Shown here piece after piece: positions 1 through 7,646 of a DNA stretch of 33,538 nt. This stretch comes from Thermoplasmata archaeon. Its GTDB lineage: Archaea; Thermoplasmatota; Thermoplasmata; Lutacidiplasmatales; UBA184. The stretch covers positions 1-33,538 of the forward strand of contig JAKIVT010000009.1 of assembly GCA_022750415.1 (NCBI GenBank), read 5' to 3'. The notes beneath the pieces were generated by a model, which saw only the letters and a program-made list of their open reading frames with translations, was not told where the DNA came from and made no database searches. The position numbers and the translations under genes were made by a program. The first letter of the stretch is position 1; each line of letters begins with the position of its first letter.

Positions 1-486
1 ATCGGCACGCTTCCGAAGACGTCGGCCGCCAGGGTCTTACTCGTCGGCGATGCGGCCGCCCAGGTGAAGCCGCTCTCCGGAGGGGGAATCTTCACGGGGA
101 TGCGGTGCGCCGAGATCGCCGCGGATGTGGCGGACCGCGCGCTCCGCTCCGGGGACCTTTCGGCGGCCGCGCTCTCGGCCTACGACGAGGCGTGGCACGC
201 CGAGCTCGGGGAGGAGTTCCAGCGCGCGATGTACCTTCGACGACTGTTCGTCCGGCTCTCGGACCGGGACCTCGACCACGTGATCGAGGCGCTGCAGGGC
301 GCCGAGCTGAAGGCGTCCATCGTGGCGTTCGGCGACATCGACTTCCCGTCCCACGTGGCCCGGCAACTTCTCCGTCAGTCGCCGTCGTTGCTGCGCCTCT
401 TCCCCAAGGCCGTCTCGGCATGGCTGGGAGGCGGTCCTGCTTTGGCCCCTGACCTCGAGCGGGGACCACGGCGAACGGCCCAATAG
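1..486 (+). CDS. Geranylgeranyl reductase family protein, C-terminal part (5' end outside window)
   Basis: The frame is open from base 1 and ends at TAG 484-486, so only the last 161 residues are present. The stretch VGDAAAQVKPLSGGGIFTGM matches the FAD-binding GD...GGGI signature of the geranylgeranyl reductase family, followed by the usual R-C-A-E helix. In archaea these flavoproteins saturate the isoprenoid chains of membrane lipids at the membrane face. The distal part (about residues 60-150) is helical, as in the family's C-terminal domain. The 3' end overlaps the convergent gene on the minus strand by 112 bases. Family assignment is good. The exact substrate (digeranylgeranylglycerophospholipid or another polyprenyl compound) cannot be decided from this fragment. 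Confidence 0.85.
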   Translation: MGTLPKTSAARVLLVGDAAAQVKPLSGGGIFTGMRCAEIAADVADRALRSGDLSAAALSAYDEAWHAELGEEFQRAMYLRRLFVRLSDRDLDHVIEALQGAELKASIVAFGDIDFPSHVARQLLRQSPSLLRLFPKAVSAWLGGGPALAPDLERGPRRTAQ

Positions 487-1193
487 CCTCCAACGCCTGC
501 CAATACCAAGGCTCCGGCGAGGACGACCGCGAGGGCGACCGGGAACGGATTCGATCGGACGAGAAGGGCGGTCTCCGGAAGGACTCCGGAGACTCCCAAA
601 CGCGTCGCATTGAGCGAGGAGGGCGTGCCCGGCGCGGCCGTAGCGTTCTCCCACTCGGCGGGCGTGAAGAAGCCACGGGACTCGAGGAGGTACGGTTTCC
701 CTCCGACCACGAACGTGAGGGAGATACGAATCGCATAGGTTCCCTGAGGAGCACCGGACGGAACGCTGACCAAAACTGGGATCGAACCCGGCGAGGAGAA
801 GGCTGGACTCCCCGGGGTGAGGTTGCCGACCAGGATGGAAGCGGGTCCGGGAGGTGGGGGCGGACCGTAGGTTGGGCTGGAGCCCTCTCCGCCGAGAAGC
901 CTCGGGGCTTGGGACGGAATCGGCCCTGTCGCGTTTCCCGGCCAGGCGTTGAACGCGTACAACCCGAGGGTGAGGACTACGCTCGACATCGGGACTCCGA
1001 GCGGGTCGCCCAGAGTGAATGCCACTACGCCGGTACTCGCTGGAGTCAGAGTAGGAACCTCGATGCCCGTGAGAAATTGACCCCACTCCCCGACGGGAAT
1101 CGGGGCGGGGGTCGCCCGGGTCAACGGGAGGGCGCTCGGGAGGACGAGAGCGAGGAGGAGGAGGAGCGCGAGGACGGCGCGCCGGTTACGCAC
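375..1193 (-). CDS. Small membrane-anchored exported protein, third gene of BlaI/M48 cassette
   Basis: Not recognised as a named family. I chose the GTG at 1193 because it overlaps the stop of the upstream peptidase (TAA at 1188-1186) and is followed at once by RNRR and a long Leu/Ala signal or anchor segment (residues 5-23). A longer frame to 1283 lies inside the peptidase gene. The 272-residue product has an exported domain of about 190 residues with several N-x-S/T sites and a Pro-rich loop, a single membrane segment near residues 218-240, and a basic cytoplasmic tail of about 30 residues. This is a type I membrane layout. Translational coupling to the peptidase suggests it is that enzyme's substrate, partner or sensor, which is inference. 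Its 3' end overlaps the convergent reductase gene by 112 bases. Confidence 0.7.
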   Translation of the reverse strand: MRNRRAVLALLLLLALVLPSALPLTRATPAPIPVGEWGQFLTGIEVPTLTPASTGVVAFTLGDPLGVPMSSVVLTLGLYAFNAWPGNATGPIPSQAPRLLGGEGSSPTYGPPPPPGPASILVGNLTPGSPAFSSPGSIPVLVSVPSGAPQGTYAIRISLTFVVGGKPYLLESRGFFTPAEWENATAAPGTPSSLNATRLGVSGVLPETALLVRSNPFPVALAVVLAGALVLAGVGGYWAVRRGPRSRSGAKAGPPPSHAETALGKRRSNDGD

Positions 1194-2085
1194 CGTTTCC
1201 CTCTGCGAACGCGCCGGACTCGGCCATCGCGACGAGGCGGCGGATCCGTTCGAGCGCTTCGTTCCGTCCACGCTCGCCCGCACCGCCGAGGAACGAATCC
1301 GCGCCGACGGGAAATGGCCCCGGTGCTGCGCTCATCGCCTTGTACAGGGCCCGGGCCAAAGCGAGAGGGCGCCGGGTGATGCGGGCCGCCTCGGCGTCCG
1401 CTCGGAACTCTTCGCGGCGGGTCAGGGTGTACGCGAGGTACGCGAGGAGCGGGTCCCAACGCATCATCCGCGAGAGGGTCCGCAGGAATGTAAGGTAACG
1501 GCTGTCGAGCCCGCGGATGTGGCCCAACTCGTGCGCCACGACCGCCTCGACCTCCTCGGGGGTCAGTCTACGCTCAAGACCCTCGGACATCAGGATCACC
1601 TCGCGCCGGTGCGCCACGAACTTCCCTCCCAATTCGAGGAGGGTGAAGGAGAACGCTTCCGGCCGGTCCGAGGGGAACACTAGGAACGAGGTCCAATCCC
1701 GGGGCGCTGGGAGGTTGGGCGGCCATGTTCGCTCCGACGGGTGCAGGAGATGGAGGAAGCCTCGGCCCACGAGCTGGTTCAGTAGAAATGCAACGGCGAA
1801 CACGAGGAAAGCGCCGATTGCCCCCTCGACCCAGAGGATCGCCGCGCTCGGGCGGAACAAGAGGAGCGGATGTTGCGCGAGCGCCACGATGGCGCTCCAG
1901 CCGCCCTGGGTGAGGACCCACGCCAAGGTCGTCGTCGCGAGAAGCGCCCACAACGCGAGAAACGTCGCGGCGAGTCGCAACACCACGGGCGGGGCGGACC
2001 GCCGGAAGGCATACAAGAGGCCGAGCCCCGTGGCCGCCCAGACGACGACCGGGATGTACAACGCCACGAAAAGAGGCGAGGCCAT
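1186..2085 (-). CDS. Membrane M48-family zinc metallopeptidase (BlaR1/HtpX-like)
   Basis: The 299-residue protein has three or four N-terminal hydrophobic segments (about 5-27, 34-57 and 82-105) and then a cytoplasmic-type metallopeptidase domain. The zinc motif HELGH is at 185-189, and the third ligand is probably E226 in EFRAD (226-230), the pattern of M48 enzymes (Ste24/HtpX). A shorter hydrophobic stretch lies near 210-220. It sits 19 bases downstream of a BlaI-like repressor gene. In bacteria BlaI/MecI repressors are paired with the membrane peptidase BlaR1 (M56), which leads to repressor inactivation. Here no penicillin-binding sensor domain is fused, and a separate membrane protein gene follows instead. 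The peptidase call is firm. The signalling role is inferred from context, and general membrane-protein quality control is the alternative. Confidence 0.85.
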   Translation of the reverse strand: MASPLFVALYIPVVVWAATGLGLLYAFRRSAPPVVLRLAATFLALWALLATTTLAWVLTQGGWSAIVALAQHPLLLFRPSAAILWVEGAIGAFLVFAVAFLLNQLVGRGFLHLLHPSERTWPPNLPAPRDWTSFLVFPSDRPEAFSFTLLELGGKFVAHRREVILMSEGLERRLTPEEVEAVVAHELGHIRGLDSRYLTFLRTLSRMMRWDPLLAYLAYTLTRREEFRADAEAARITRRPLALARALYKAMSAAPGPFPVGADSFLGGAGERGRNEALERIRRLVAMAESGAFAEGNGA

Positions 2086-2104
2086 CCCGTCTGCCCTGGG
2101 CCGG

Positions 2105-2461
2105 CTACAGCTTCAGTCGGCGGCGGAGTTCTCGCTCCTCGGCCGGTTTGAGCTTGGCGAGCTCTTGGTTCAGGTGGACGACACCGGAGGGGCCGAAGAG
2201 CGTCACGACCCCCCGCAAGACGTCGCGCAGGTACTCCCGCTCGAAGTTGACGCTCCGGTACAGGTACCGCTCCCCGCCCCGGCAGGTCTCCCGTCGGCGT
2301 CGGACCAAGCCTTTGTCGAACAACCGCCCCAGGCTGGTGGCGACCGTCGTGTACGCGACCCGGACGCCTCGTAGCTTGAGCCGGGCCTGGACGTTCCGCG
2401 CTGGAGCTTCGTCGAGCTCCCGGAGGGCGCGGAGAACCTCGGCTTCCAGTGATCCGATCAT
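2105..2461 (-). CDS. BlaI/MecI/CopY-family winged-helix transcriptional repressor
   Basis: The start is set at ATG 2461, giving 118 residues, the usual length of the family. The frame extends upstream to a GTG at 2512, but that would cover the probable promoter. Residues 1-70 form the winged helix: a LEAEVLRALREL helix, the recognition-helix segment VAYTTVATSLGRLFDKGLV and a basic wing ending in YLYR. Residues 73-118 resemble the BlaI dimerisation helices. The segment VVHLN (94-98) plus the following KPAEERELRR aligns by eye with the MecI region that holds its Asn-Phe scissile bond, here Asn98-Gln99. It is the first gene of a cassette with the M48 peptidase and the small membrane protein, and is expected to bind its own promoter as a dimer. 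The ligand or signal is unknown. Confidence 0.82.
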   Translation of the reverse strand: MIGSLEAEVLRALRELDEAPARNVQARLKLRGVRVAYTTVATSLGRLFDKGLVRRRRETCRGGERYLYRSVNFEREYLRDVLRGVVTLFGPSGVVHLNQELAKLKPAEERELRRRLKL

Positions 2462-2497
2462 CGGGGAGGTGGGGAAGGACGGGGAGTCGCTCGACCG

Positions 2498-2504
2498 CTT
2501 TAAC
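2498..2504 (-). promoter_or_regulatory. Probable TATA box for the BlaI cassette
   Basis: The minus strand reads GTTAAAG about 40 bases before the ATG at 2461, in an otherwise GC-rich spacer. This would give a leader of roughly 15 bases. It lies back to back with the promoter of the CBS operon, so repressor binding here could affect both directions. Prediction only. Confidence 0.45.
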
Positions 2505-2531
2505 TTTCCCACACTAACAGTTCGGACAGAC

Positions 2532-2537
2532 CTTAAT
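2532..2537 (+). promoter_or_regulatory. Probable TATA box for the transsulfuration operon
   Basis: CTTAAT is centred about 26 bases before the GTG at 2560. This is the spacing expected for an archaeal TATA box that drives a leaderless mRNA. Confidence 0.55.
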
Positions 2538-2559
2538 CCGACCCCACACTACCCGCCGC

Positions 2560-3957
2560 GTGGCCGACCGCCCCAGCCCCTCGACGATTCTCGACCTGAT
2601 CGGGGAGACGCCCGTCCTCCCCCTCCATCGCGTCGGCAAGGAGCTCGGGTACCGGATCCTCGCCAAACTCGAGTACCTGAACCCGGGGGGCTCGGTCAAG
2701 GACCGGATCGGGACCCGGATGATCGACGAGGCCGAGGCGAAGGGGTGGCTGAAACCCGGCGGGACGATCGTCGAAGCCACAAGCGGCAACACGGGCGTCG
2801 GACTCGCCCTCGTCGCCGCGGTCCGTGGCTACCACTCCGTGTTCGTGCTTCCGGACAAGATGAGCGCGGAGAAGATCCGGCTCCTCCGGGCCTACGGGGC
2901 GCGGGTGGTGGTGACCCCCAGCCAGCTCGCCCCGGACCACCCGATGAGCCACTATTCGGTCGCGAGACGACTCGCGAAGGAGATCCCCGGGGCATACTAC
3001 CCCAACCAGTACGAAAACGCCGGGAACCCGGACGCCCACTACCACACGACGGGCCCGGAGATCTCTCGGCAGGGGGGCGAGACGCTCGGTGCCGTCGTCG
3101 CGACGATCGGGACCGGTGGAACGATCAGCGGAATCGGCCGGTACTTCAAGGAGCACCGCCCGAACGTCCGCATCGTGGCCGTCGACCCGAAGGGGTCGGT
3201 CCTCGGCCACTATTTCCGGACCCACGAACTGACCAAGGTCACCCCGTACCTCGTCGAAGGAATCGGGGAGGACATGATCCCCAAGACCGTCCACTTCCAG
3301 TACATCGACGAGTTCGTCGAGGTGAACGACCGGGAATCGTTCTCCTACGCTCGTCGGCTCGTCCGGGAGGAGGGGCTGTTCGTCGGGGGCTCCTCCGGGG
3401 CGGCGGTCGCGGGCGTCCTCCGGTGGCTCTCGACCCGACCGATCCCGACTGGCTCCACCGTGGTCGTGCTCCTTCCCGACTCCGGCGACCGGTACCTCTC
3501 GAAGTTCTATTCCGATGAGTGGATGCGGGAGAAGGGGCTGCTCGACGACCAGGGCCGCGCGGCAGACCTCGTCCGGGCGAAAGCGGGGGTCCCGTCCCTG
3601 GTCAGCGTCGAACCGACGACGGTCGTACGCGATGCCCTCGAGCTCCTCCGAAAGCACGAGGTCTCCCAGTTGCCGGTCCTCGCGGGGACCGAAAACGTCG
3701 GCAGCGTTACTGAGGAGGAGATTCTCCAGCGGGCGCTTGCCGACGAGACCGTACTGGAGCGGACCGTCTCCTCCCTGCTCGCGCCCCCCTTCCCGGAGGT
3801 CGCCGCCGACGCCCCGCTCGGGGAGCTCCTGGTCCGGCTGAAGGAATCCCGCGCGGTCCTCGTCCGCGAATCGGGCGGGAAGCGACCGGTGGGCCTCCTC
3901 ACCCGCCGGGATGTCTTCGCCTTCCTCTCCCACCCGGAGGAAAGCCATGCGGTTTGA
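2560..3957 (+). CDS. cbs: Cystathionine beta-synthase (PLP domain plus two CBS domains)
   Basis: A 465-residue fold-type II PLP enzyme. Residues 8-325 hold the catalytic core: GGSVKDR with Schiff-base Lys47, the substrate loop TSGNTG (74-79), the phosphate cup GTGGT (184-188), EGIGEDMIP (233-241) and the late PDSGDRYLSKFYSD stretch. These last two look more like cystathionine beta-synthase than a plain cysteine synthase. Residues 345-460 form two CBS domains, usually a regulatory adenosyl-ligand module. There is no haem-binding N-terminal extension. The enzyme condenses serine with homocysteine to give cystathionine in the cytoplasm. The start is GTG 2560, leaderless behind a TATA-like box. 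The gene overlaps the gamma-lyase gene by 11 bases and heads the operon. O-acetylserine-dependent cysteine synthase activity remains possible. Confidence 0.88.
   Translation: MADRPSPSTILDLIGETPVLPLHRVGKELGYRILAKLEYLNPGGSVKDRIGTRMIDEAEAKGWLKPGGTIVEATSGNTGVGLALVAAVRGYHSVFVLPDKMSAEKIRLLRAYGARVVVTPSQLAPDHPMSHYSVARRLAKEIPGAYYPNQYENAGNPDAHYHTTGPEISRQGGETLGAVVATIGTGGTISGIGRYFKEHRPNVRIVAVDPKGSVLGHYFRTHELTKVTPYLVEGIGEDMIPKTVHFQYIDEFVEVNDRESFSYARRLVREEGLFVGGSSGAAVAGVLRWLSTRPIPTGSTVVVLLPDSGDRYLSKFYSDEWMREKGLLDDQGRAADLVRAKAGVPSLVSVEPTTVVRDALELLRKHEVSQLPVLAGTENVGSVTEEEILQRALADETVLERTVSSLLAPPFPEVAADAPLGELLVRLKESRAVLVRESGGKRPVGLLTRRDVFAFLSHPEESHAV
3936..3941 (+). promoter_or_regulatory. Shine-Dalgarno site of the gamma-lyase gene
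   Basis: GGAGGA lies five bases before ATG 3947, inside the end of the CBS gene. It decides the start, because the frame is open further upstream (to 3911). Internal operon genes here can use Shine-Dalgarno sites, whereas first genes look leaderless. Confidence 0.65.
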
Positions 3958-5095
3958 TACGAAGCTCATTCACGGAGGCCAGGGGCCGGACCCACTCACC
4001 GGGGCGGTCAACGTACCGGTCTATCTCTCGAGCACGTTCGCGCAGTCGGCCCCGAACCGCCACAAGGGGTACGTGTACAGTCGCTCCGCGAATCCGACCC
4101 GCACGGCGCTCGAGTCCGCGCTCGCCGCGGTGGAAGAGGGTGCCGTCGGTTTGGCGTTCTCGAGCGGACTCGGGGCTCTCGCGACCTTGCTCGAATCGAT
4201 TCCATCCAAATCGAGGATCGTCGCGGACCTCGACCTGTACGGAGGGACGTGGCGGCTCCTCGAGCACCACCGAAGGACGTTCGGCGTTCTCACCGACTAC
4301 GTGGACTTCACGGATCTGGAGCAGGTGCGCCAAGCGGTCGCGGCCGGCCCGGCCCCTGCTATGGTCTACGCCGAATCCCCGACGAACCCGCTCCTGCGGG
4401 TCATCGACCTCGCCGCTTCAGCGAAGGTCGCTCACGCCCGCCGGTCTTCGTTCGTCGTCGACAACACGTTCGCCTCGCCCGCGCTCCAACGACCCCTTAC
4501 GCTCGGCGCGGACATCGTGCTCCACTCCACGACGAAGTACCTGGGGGGACACTCCGACGTCATTGGCGGCGCTCTGGTCGTCCGCTCCAAGGCCCGCGGA
4601 GAGAAACTCCGGTGGCTCCAAAATGCCGTAGGGGCCGTGCCAAGCCCCTTCGACTCGTTCCTCGTCCTCCGCGGGATGCATACGCTCGGGATCCGGATGC
4701 GAGCCCACAGCGCGGGAGCTGCGGCCGCCGTCGAGGTCCTCGATTCCTCCCGGAAGGTTCGCGCCGTCCATTACCCGGGACTGGCCTCGCACCCCCAGCA
4801 CGCCGTCGCCGCCCGCCAGATGTCGGAGTACGGGGGGATGGTCTCGTTCGAGCTAGCCGGCGGGATGCCGGCGGTCCGACGCTTCCTCCGAAAGTTGCGG
4901 ATTTTCACGCTCGCCGAGAGCCTCGGCGGGGTCGAATCCCTCGTCGACCACCCCGCATCGATGACCCACGCCTCGGTGCCCCGCTCCGAGCGGGAGGCAC
5001 ACGGGGTCACCGACGGGCTGGTCCGCCTGAGCTGCGGGATCGAGGACCCCGCGGACCTGGCCGACGACCTGCGGAACGCCCTCGGGAGCCTGTGA
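3947..5095 (+). CDS. Cystathionine gamma-lyase / gamma-synthase (Cys/Met metabolism PLP enzyme)
   Basis: A 382-residue protein of the Cys/Met-metabolism PLP family at the normal family length. Landmarks are KLIHGGQ near the start, YSRSANPTR (44-52, the neighbour-subunit phosphate-binding Tyr/Arg region), the FSSGLGA cofactor loop (71-77), ESPTNP (143-148), VDNTFASP (171-178) and the Schiff-base Lys197 in STTKYLGGHSD. The C-terminal ESLGGVESL and LSCGIED segments are typical. Following a CBS gene and preceding CysRS, the likely reaction is cleavage of cystathionine to cysteine, 2-oxobutyrate and ammonia, completing reverse transsulfuration. Sequence alone does not separate lyase from gamma-synthase or methionine gamma-lyase. 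The start is supported by GGAGGA five bases upstream. Confidence 0.85.
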   Translation: MRFDTKLIHGGQGPDPLTGAVNVPVYLSSTFAQSAPNRHKGYVYSRSANPTRTALESALAAVEEGAVGLAFSSGLGALATLLESIPSKSRIVADLDLYGGTWRLLEHHRRTFGVLTDYVDFTDLEQVRQAVAAGPAPAMVYAESPTNPLLRVIDLAASAKVAHARRSSFVVDNTFASPALQRPLTLGADIVLHSTTKYLGGHSDVIGGALVVRSKARGEKLRWLQNAVGAVPSPFDSFLVLRGMHTLGIRMRAHSAGAAAAVEVLDSSRKVRAVHYPGLASHPQHAVAARQMSEYGGMVSFELAGGMPAVRRFLRKLRIFTLAESLGGVESLVDHPASMTHASVPRSEREAHGVTDGLVRLSCGIEDPADLADDLRNALGSL

Positions 5096-5099
5096 CCCG

Positions 5100-6545
5100 A
5101 TGCGCCGGTTCGAGGTCTACGACACCCTGAGCCGGGAGACCCGGCTGTTCGTCCCAATCGTCCCCCCCAAGGTCGGCCTGTTCGTCTGCGGCCTGACGCC
5201 GTACGACAACGCCCACATCGGCCACGGGAAGGTCGCGGTCACGTTCGACGTCGTCGCGCGGGCGCTCCGCCGTTGGGGGTACCGGGTGTTCTACGTCCAG
5301 AACGTGACGAACATCGACGACCGCCTGATCGCCCGCGGGGGGGAGTCCGGCACGGACCCGCTCGTGCTCGCCGACCGGCACATCTCCGCCTGGTTCGCCG
5401 AGATGGACCGCTTGGGGGTTCGGTCCGTCAACTACTATCCGTACGCCACCGACTACGTCCCCGAGATCCTCGCCCAGATCCGTACGCTGATCGAGCGGGG
5501 GCTCGCCTACGAGGCGAGGGGGTCGGTGTACTACGATATCGCCAAATTCCCGCGCTACGGGGCGCTGTCCGGCCAGAAGCTCGAGGCGCTCCGTCCCGGT
5601 GCCCGCGTCGCTCCCGAGCCCGGAAAGCGGGCGCCGGGCGACTTCGTCCTCTGGAAGGCGGCTACGCCCGGCGAGCCGACGTGGGAAGCTCCCTGGGGAC
5701 CCGGACGACCGGGCTGGCACATCGAGGACACGGCGATCACGGTCCGTCTGTTCGGTCCCCGGTACGACCTGCACGGGGCCGGCCTCGACCTGAAGTTTCC
5801 CCACCACGAGGCGGAGATCGCCCAGGCCGAGGGGACGACCGGCGAGTCCCCGCTCGTGAACTTCTGGATGCACGTCGGGCTGCTCACGATGAAGGGCGAG
5901 AAGATGTCGAAGTCGGTCGGGAACGTGGTCGGGCTGTCCGACGCCGTCGACCGGTTCGGACCGGGGGTCGTCCGATTCTACTACCTCAACGCCCACTATC
6001 GCTCGCCGCTCGACTTCGTCGCCGGGCGGAGCCTCGAAGAGGCAACCGAGGCGTACAACTCGCTGGACTCAGCGGCCGGACGACTCCGGTCCGCTCGATC
6101 GTCCGCGCCGCCCGAGGGATCCGGGGACGTTCTCGAGGCGTCCCTGGAGACGGCCGCGAACGATACGGTCGAGCACCTCGACGAGGCGCTGAGTCACGAC
6201 TTCAACACGCGCGAGGCGATCGCGCTCCTGTTCGGGTGGTCGAAGCAGCTGACCGAAGGGGTCGCGGGCCCCGAACGATTGTCCGGGGAGTCGCTGGACA
6301 CGCTTCTGGCCCCGTTCGACTGGGCGGCCGAGGTTCTCGGGCTGTTCGGCGCCACGGACTCTTCGGACGGCGGCGGGTCGCTCGGCGAAGTGGTCCAAAT
6401 CGCGCTGGACGCCCGGGCGCGCGCCCGGGAGCGCGGCGACTTTGCGGAGGCGGACCGGATCCGGACGGAGCTCGCGGCCTCGGGGATTCGAATCGAGGAT
6501 CACGGGACCACGACGCGCTGGCGACTGGTCGGGTCCGGGGGATGA
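5100..6545 (+). CDS. cysS: Cysteinyl-tRNA synthetase
   Basis: A 481-residue class I aminoacyl-tRNA synthetase with the HIGH motif at 39-42 and KMSKS at 268-272. It has the CysRS-specific sequences FVCGLTPYD near the start, the QNVTNIDDRLI region and FPHHEAEIAQ. It charges tRNA-Cys in the cytoplasm. In E. coli CysRS the substrate-sensing zinc is bound by Cys28, Cys209, His234 and Glu238. Here Cys30, His235 and Glu239 are kept, but the second cysteine is Asp210 (GWHIEDTA instead of GWHIECSA). The C-terminal third carries the helical anticodon-binding region and the family's late ADRIRTEL segment. The gene begins four bases after the gamma-lyase stop and ends in an ATGA overlap with the next gene. 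Identity is certain; only the zinc site is unusual. Confidence 0.95.
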   Translation: MRRFEVYDTLSRETRLFVPIVPPKVGLFVCGLTPYDNAHIGHGKVAVTFDVVARALRRWGYRVFYVQNVTNIDDRLIARGGESGTDPLVLADRHISAWFAEMDRLGVRSVNYYPYATDYVPEILAQIRTLIERGLAYEARGSVYYDIAKFPRYGALSGQKLEALRPGARVAPEPGKRAPGDFVLWKAATPGEPTWEAPWGPGRPGWHIEDTAITVRLFGPRYDLHGAGLDLKFPHHEAEIAQAEGTTGESPLVNFWMHVGLLTMKGEKMSKSVGNVVGLSDAVDRFGPGVVRFYYLNAHYRSPLDFVAGRSLEEATEAYNSLDSAAGRLRSARSSAPPEGSGDVLEASLETAANDTVEHLDEALSHDFNTREAIALLFGWSKQLTEGVAGPERLSGESLDTLLAPFDWAAEVLGLFGATDSSDGGGSLGEVVQIALDARARARERGDFAEADRIRTELAASGIRIEDHGTTTRWRLVGSGG

Positions 6546-7576
6546 GGGGGCTCGGCTTCGCCGAGCACGGGGACCTCTCCCGCGTCGGCTTCGTCGACAT
6601 CCCAGAACCCCACCCCGGGGATGGCGAAGTCCGGATCCGGGTCCGCGCGGCGGCGTTCAACCGGTTGGACCGCCACGTGCTGAGCGGGATTCCCGGAGTT
6701 CCTGTGGAGCGGCCTCACGTGCTCGGTTCCGACGCCGCCGGCGTCGTGGACGCGGTCGGCGGCGGGGTCGAAGGGCTCCGACCTCGGGACCGAGTCCTCG
6801 TCAATCCGGGACTGTGGGACGGTACCTGCGAATCGTGCCTCGCCCACCAAGAATCGATGTGCCGCTCGTATCGGATCGTGGGCGAGCATACCCAGGGCAG
6901 CGCCACCGAATTCGTTGTCGTGCCCCGCCGCAACGTCCACCCGATTCCCGACGGCTGGTCGTTCGCTCAGGCCGCCGCCGTCCCACTGGTCTTCCAAACG
7001 GCGTGGCGGGCGATTCGGACTATCGGGGAAACCCGACCAGGCTCGACCGTGGCGATCATCGGGGCGGGAGGCGGGGTGGCCTCGGCGGCCGTGCAGGTCG
7101 CGAAGTCGCTCGGCGCGACGGTCGCCGTGACCACCCGGAGCGATGCGAAGGCCGCGGCCGCCCGCTCGTTGGGAGCCGATGCGGTGCTCCAAACCGGCCC
7201 CGACCGGCCCCTCGACCGGGTCCTCTGGGAATGGTCGGGAAAGCGAGGGGTTGACGTGATCTTCGACTCGGTCGGCCGCGAGACGGTGGCGCGGTCGGTC
7301 AAGGCGCTCGCCCGCGGAGGCCGGGTCGTGGTGATCGGGGCGACCACCGGACCCTTGGTGGAAGTCGACCTCCGGACGCTCTTCTGGCGGCAGGGTTCGA
7401 TCCGCGGGAGTACGATGGGGAGCGCCCGGGAATTCGAGGAGGTCTTTCAGGAACTCGCGGCCGGACGGTTGCACCCGGTCATCGACCGGGAATACGACTT
7501 TGAGCAGGGCCCGGAGGCGTTCGCCCGGCTGGACGCTCCGGACCTGTTCGGCAAGGTCGTTTTGCGAGGTCCGTGA
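6542..7576 (+). CDS. MDR-superfamily NAD(P)H:quinone oxidoreductase-like protein
   Basis: A 344-residue medium-chain dehydrogenase/reductase whose ATG overlaps the cysS stop (ATGA). Residues 1-150 form the GroES-like catalytic domain, and 165-300 a Rossmann domain with GAGGGVAS (174-181). The usual catalytic-zinc Cys is Asn40, and the GHE motif reads GSD (62-64), so catalytic zinc is not expected and a quinone or enone reductase is more likely than an alcohol dehydrogenase. A structural-zinc lobe is still recognisable with C96, C99 and C107, but its first cysteine is Asp93. Operon membership with cysteine genes hints at thiol- or redox-related work, but the substrate is unknown. Confidence 0.8.
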   Translation: MRGLGFAEHGDLSRVGFVDIPEPHPGDGEVRIRVRAAAFNRLDRHVLSGIPGVPVERPHVLGSDAAGVVDAVGGGVEGLRPRDRVLVNPGLWDGTCESCLAHQESMCRSYRIVGEHTQGSATEFVVVPRRNVHPIPDGWSFAQAAAVPLVFQTAWRAIRTIGETRPGSTVAIIGAGGGVASAAVQVAKSLGATVAVTTRSDAKAAAARSLGADAVLQTGPDRPLDRVLWEWSGKRGVDVIFDSVGRETVARSVKALARGGRVVVIGATTGPLVEVDLRTLFWRQGSIRGSTMGSAREFEEVFQELAAGRLHPVIDREYDFEQGPEAFARLDAPDLFGKVVLRGP

Positions 7577-7646
7577 CCCTCCGGACGGGCTCGCGTTATA
7601 CGACACCGGTGCGAGAACCGACCACCGCCCCGGCGAGCCAAGATGG

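Noticed and set aside
2105-2512. Longer BlaI start at GTG 2512
   Set aside because: It would add 17 Ser/Lys-rich residues absent from the family and place the start upstream of the only AT-rich promoter core.
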